Shown: one piece after another, positions 6,639-8,697 of the stretch
Numbering within the stretch: position 1 is the stretch's first letter
How the letters are laid out: the number at the start of each line of letters is the position of its first letter
Assembly: GCA_014379275.1 (NCBI GenBank)
Contig: JACMMA010000838.1
Coordinates: forward strand, 1-8,697
DNA length: 8,697 bases
Direction: 5' to 3'
Origin: Armatimonadota bacterium
Lineage (GTDB): Bacteria > Armatimonadota > Armatimonadia > Armatimonadales > Armatimonadaceae
Position numbers and translations under genes: made by a program
Notes under the pieces: generated by a model
What the model was told of the DNA's origin: nothing
Databases searched by the model: none
Seen by the model: only the letters and a program-made list of their open reading frames with translations

Positions 6639-6719
6639 AACGACGCGGGTATGGTGGACATGCGGGCGGTGCTGAACACGTTCCCGGCGAAGATAGCCCG
6701 ACATCGGTCAACCTTTTGT

Positions 6720-6748
6720 TTGCCCCCGTGCCGTTTGCCGCGCATAAT
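6720..6748 (+). promoter_or_regulatory. Candidate promoter giving a leaderless helicase mRNA
   Basis: TTGCCC (6720-6725), a 17-nt spacer and CATAAT (6743-6748) form a plausible promoter. The -10 box ends 6 nt before the ATG at 6755, so transcription would start on or next to the start codon. The purines just before the ATG (AGGGG, 6749-6753) are too close to act as a normal ribosome site, which fits a leaderless start. Confidence 0.4.
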
Positions 6749-6754
6749 AGGGGC

Positions 6755-8697
6755 ATGGACGCCAGCCGGTTTATCGAGCGCATCAAGCGACACCCCGAGT
6801 ATAAGGGGCAGATTGTGCATGCGGAAACGCTCGCCGAACGCGGCGCGGAGTACGGCACGTTAGACGCGCCGTTGCCGAAGGGCTTGACCGACGCGCTTTC
6901 CGCGCAGGGCATCAGCGGGCTGTATCGCCACCAGGCGGAGGCGATCGATCTCGCCCGCTCCGGCTTCCACTGGATCATTACGACCCCGACGGCGTCGGGA
7001 AAATCACTGTGCTACAACGCGCCGGTGCTGGAAACGCTGACCGACGAGCCGTACGCCCGTGCCCTGTATCTGTTCCCGACCAAGGCACTCGCCCAGGATC
7101 AGCGCGGCAAGATCGACGCTCTGAAACTACCCGGCATCACGGCGGCGACCTACGACGGCGACACGCCTAAAGAGGAACGCGGCTGGGTCAAGCGAATGGG
7201 CCGGGTCGTGATCACCAACCCCGACATGCTTCATATGGGCATCCTCCCGTACCACACCGGCTGGGGGACGTTCTTCCGCAACCTGCGCTACGTCGTGATC
7301 GACGAGGCGCATATTTACCGCGGGGTCTTCGGGGCGCATGTCGCGAACATATTGCGCCGTCTGCGCCGGATCGCGGAACACTACGGGGCGTCGCCGCAGT
7401 TTTTCGCGTGTTCGGCGACGATAGCGAACCCCGGCGAACTGTTCACGAAACTGACCGGGCTGACCGCCGAGGCGATTTCCGGGACCGGCGCGCCGACCGG
7501 CAAAAAACAGTTCGTATTTTGGAATCCGCCGATCATCGACGCCGCGACCGGGACGCGCCGGTCCACGAACGCCGAAGCGACCACGCTGTTCACGACGCTT
7601 GTCGGCGACAACGTGCGCACCATCGCGTTCACCCGCGCCCGCAAGACCGCCGAACTGCTCCTGTCGTACAGCCGCGCCGCGCTGGAGCGTACCACGAAGC
7701 CCGAAACGGCGAAGCGTATCCTGTCGTACCGCGCCGGGTACACGCCGGAGCAACGCCGCGAGATCGAACGTCGACTTTTTAGCGGCGAACTGCTCGGCGT
7801 CACCGCGACGAACGCGCTGGAGTTGGGTGTCGATATCGGCGGCGTGGACGCGTGCGTGATGACCGGCTACCCCGGCACCGTAGCGTCGACGTGGCAACAG
7901 GCCGGGCGTGCCGGGCGCGGCAAGGACGGCTCGCTCGCCGTGCTGATCGCCGCCGACAATCCGCTCGATCAGTTCCTGATGCGCCGCCCGGACTACTTCT
8001 TCGGCAAAGCGCACGAACATGCGGCACTCGACCAAACCAACCGGCACATCCTGGGCGGACACCTGCTCTGTGCCGCTTATGAACGCCCCTTGGATGACGC
8101 CGATCTGGCCCTTTTCGGCGGCGAGAAAGCGCGTTCGGTCGCCAACCGGCTTTGCGAGGACGAGGCGTTATCCGCGCGGGGCGACCGCTTCGTGTATGCC
8201 GGGCAGGTGTACCCGGCGAGTCTGGTCAACATCCGGTCGGCGTCGGGGAACCAGTACACGATCCTGGACGCCAGCCGGGGCAACAAAGTCATCGGTAGCG
8301 AGGATGAGGGCAAGGTATTCGAGACACTACACCCCGGCGCGGTGTATCTGCACATGGGCGAAACGTTCCTGGTCGAGGACCTGGACACCACGAATTTCCG
8401 CGCCCACGTCCGCCCGGCGTCCGCCGGGTACTTCACGGAAACGCGCTCCGAATCGTTCACCGAGATCCGCCGCGTCGTCGCGACGAAAGAGTGGGGCGAA
8501 ACCGTCGCCTACTTCGGCGAAGTCACCGTCACGTCGCAAGTGGTCGGCTTCCGTCAGAAGCAACTCTACTCCGACGAAGTCCTGGGCAACTTCGATCTGG
8601 ATCTGCCGGAACAGCGTTTCGAAACCGAAGCCGTCTGGTACCCGATCCCGATGGAGTTAGTGACGCGGTTAGAAGCGAACGGCTTGGACCTGTCGGG
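6755..8697 (+). CDS. DEAH-box ATP-dependent helicase, YprA/MrfA type, 3' end outside window
   Basis: The frame stays open from the ATG at 6755 to the window end (647 codons). The motifs are those of a superfamily 2 helicase, in order: TPTASGKS (Walker A, Lys83), FPTKALAQDQ (Ia), TNPDML (Ib), VVIDEAH (II, 183-186), CSAT (III, 220-222), TIAFTRARKTAELL (IV), TNALELGVDIGG (V) and QQAGRAGR (VI, 381-388). After the core, DQFLMRRPDYFF and NRHILGGHLLCAA match the accessory region of the YprA/MrfA family. Those proteins usually end in a cysteine-bearing DUF1998 domain, which would lie beyond 8697. Bacillus MrfA acts in repair of mitomycin-type DNA damage; a repair role here is by analogy. Alternative starts upstream in frame are GTG at 6728 and TTG at 6716, both less likely given the candidate promoter. 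It is the most secure functional call in the window. Confidence 0.95.
   Translation, partial: MDASRFIERIKRHPEYKGQIVHAETLAERGAEYGTLDAPLPKGLTDALSAQGISGLYRHQAEAIDLARSGFHWIITTPTASGKSLCYNAPVLETLTDEPYARALYLFPTKALAQDQRGKIDALKLPGITAATYDGDTPKEERGWVKRMGRVVITNPDMLHMGILPYHTGWGTFFRNLRYVVIDEAHIYRGVFGAHVANILRRLRRIAEHYGASPQFFACSATIANPGELFTKLTGLTAEAISGTGAPTGKKQFVFWNPPIIDAATGTRRSTNAEATTLFTTLVGDNVRTIAFTRARKTAELLLSYSRAALERTTKPETAKRILSYRAGYTPEQRREIERRLFSGELLGVTATNALELGVDIGGVDACVMTGYPGTVASTWQQAGRAGRGKDGSLAVLIAADNPLDQFLMRRPDYFFGKAHEHAALDQTNRHILGGHLLCAAYERPLDDADLALFGGEKARSVANRLCEDEALSARGDRFVYAGQVYPASLVNIRSASGNQYTILDASRGNKVIGSEDEGKVFETLHPGAVYLHMGETFLVEDLDTTNFRAHVRPASAGYFTETRSESFTEIRRVVATKEWGETVAYFGEVTVTSQVVGFRQKQLYSDEVLGNFDLDLPEQRFETEAVWYPIPMELVTRLEANGLDLS

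Noticed and set aside
6298..6978. 226-codon minus-strand open frame across the small gene and the helicase start
   Set aside because: It is antisense to the small gene, whose differences from its paralogue favour the + strand frame, and it runs into helicase coding sequence.
7127..8062. 311-codon minus-strand open frame opposite the helicase
   Set aside because: It is antisense to well-defined helicase motifs, rich in Arg, and expected by chance in G+C-rich coding DNA.
1..8697. CRISPR array, tRNA, rRNA, transposase or IS ends
   Set aside because: No regularly spaced repeats, no tRNA-like folds, no rRNA sequence and no transposase motifs were seen on either strand.

Overview
The window is bacterial DNA, mostly high in G+C, with a clearly lower-G+C stretch from about 2515 to 4350. 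The content fits a lineage rich in large STAND-type signalling ATPases, such as Armatimonadota, Chloroflexota or Actinomycetota. I cannot fix the phylum by reading alone.

Layout, left to right. (1) Positions 1-3144, + strand: the 3' part of a very large regulator carrying a BTAD domain, a class III nucleotide cyclase domain, an NB-ARC ATPase and exact 40-residue TPR repeats. Its 5' end lies outside the window. (2) Positions 3196-4206, + strand: an exported or membrane-anchored protein with two related beta-rich domains. It has its own near-consensus promoter, which starts on the regulator's stop codon, and a hairpin terminator behind it. (3) Positions 4389-4629, + strand: a frame-disrupted copy of a small protein of unknown function, followed by a large hairpin. 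(4) Positions 6167-4694, - strand: a two-gene unit made of a 433-residue protein with a TPR-like C-terminal half and a 52-residue peptide with a signal-like N-terminus 13 nt behind it. (5) Positions 6378-6638, + strand: an intact 86-residue paralogue of the disrupted small gene. (6) Positions 6755-8697, + strand: the 5' part of a DEAH-box helicase of the YprA/MrfA type, running off the window end. Its start looks leaderless.

How the parts may fit. The first two genes look like a signalling ATPase/cyclase followed by a separately promoted envelope protein, but no direct regulatory link can be shown. The minus-strand pair recalls the order of TPR-receptor and exported-peptide cassettes (Rap-Phr type), although no known receptor family is recognised. 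That pair is bracketed by the two copies of the small protein. The copies differ mostly at third codon positions, which shows that this unrecognised small protein has been under protein-level selection. These two items, the small paralogous protein and the TPR/micropeptide pair, are the best candidates for something undescribed. No tRNA, rRNA, CRISPR array, transposase or IS end was seen.
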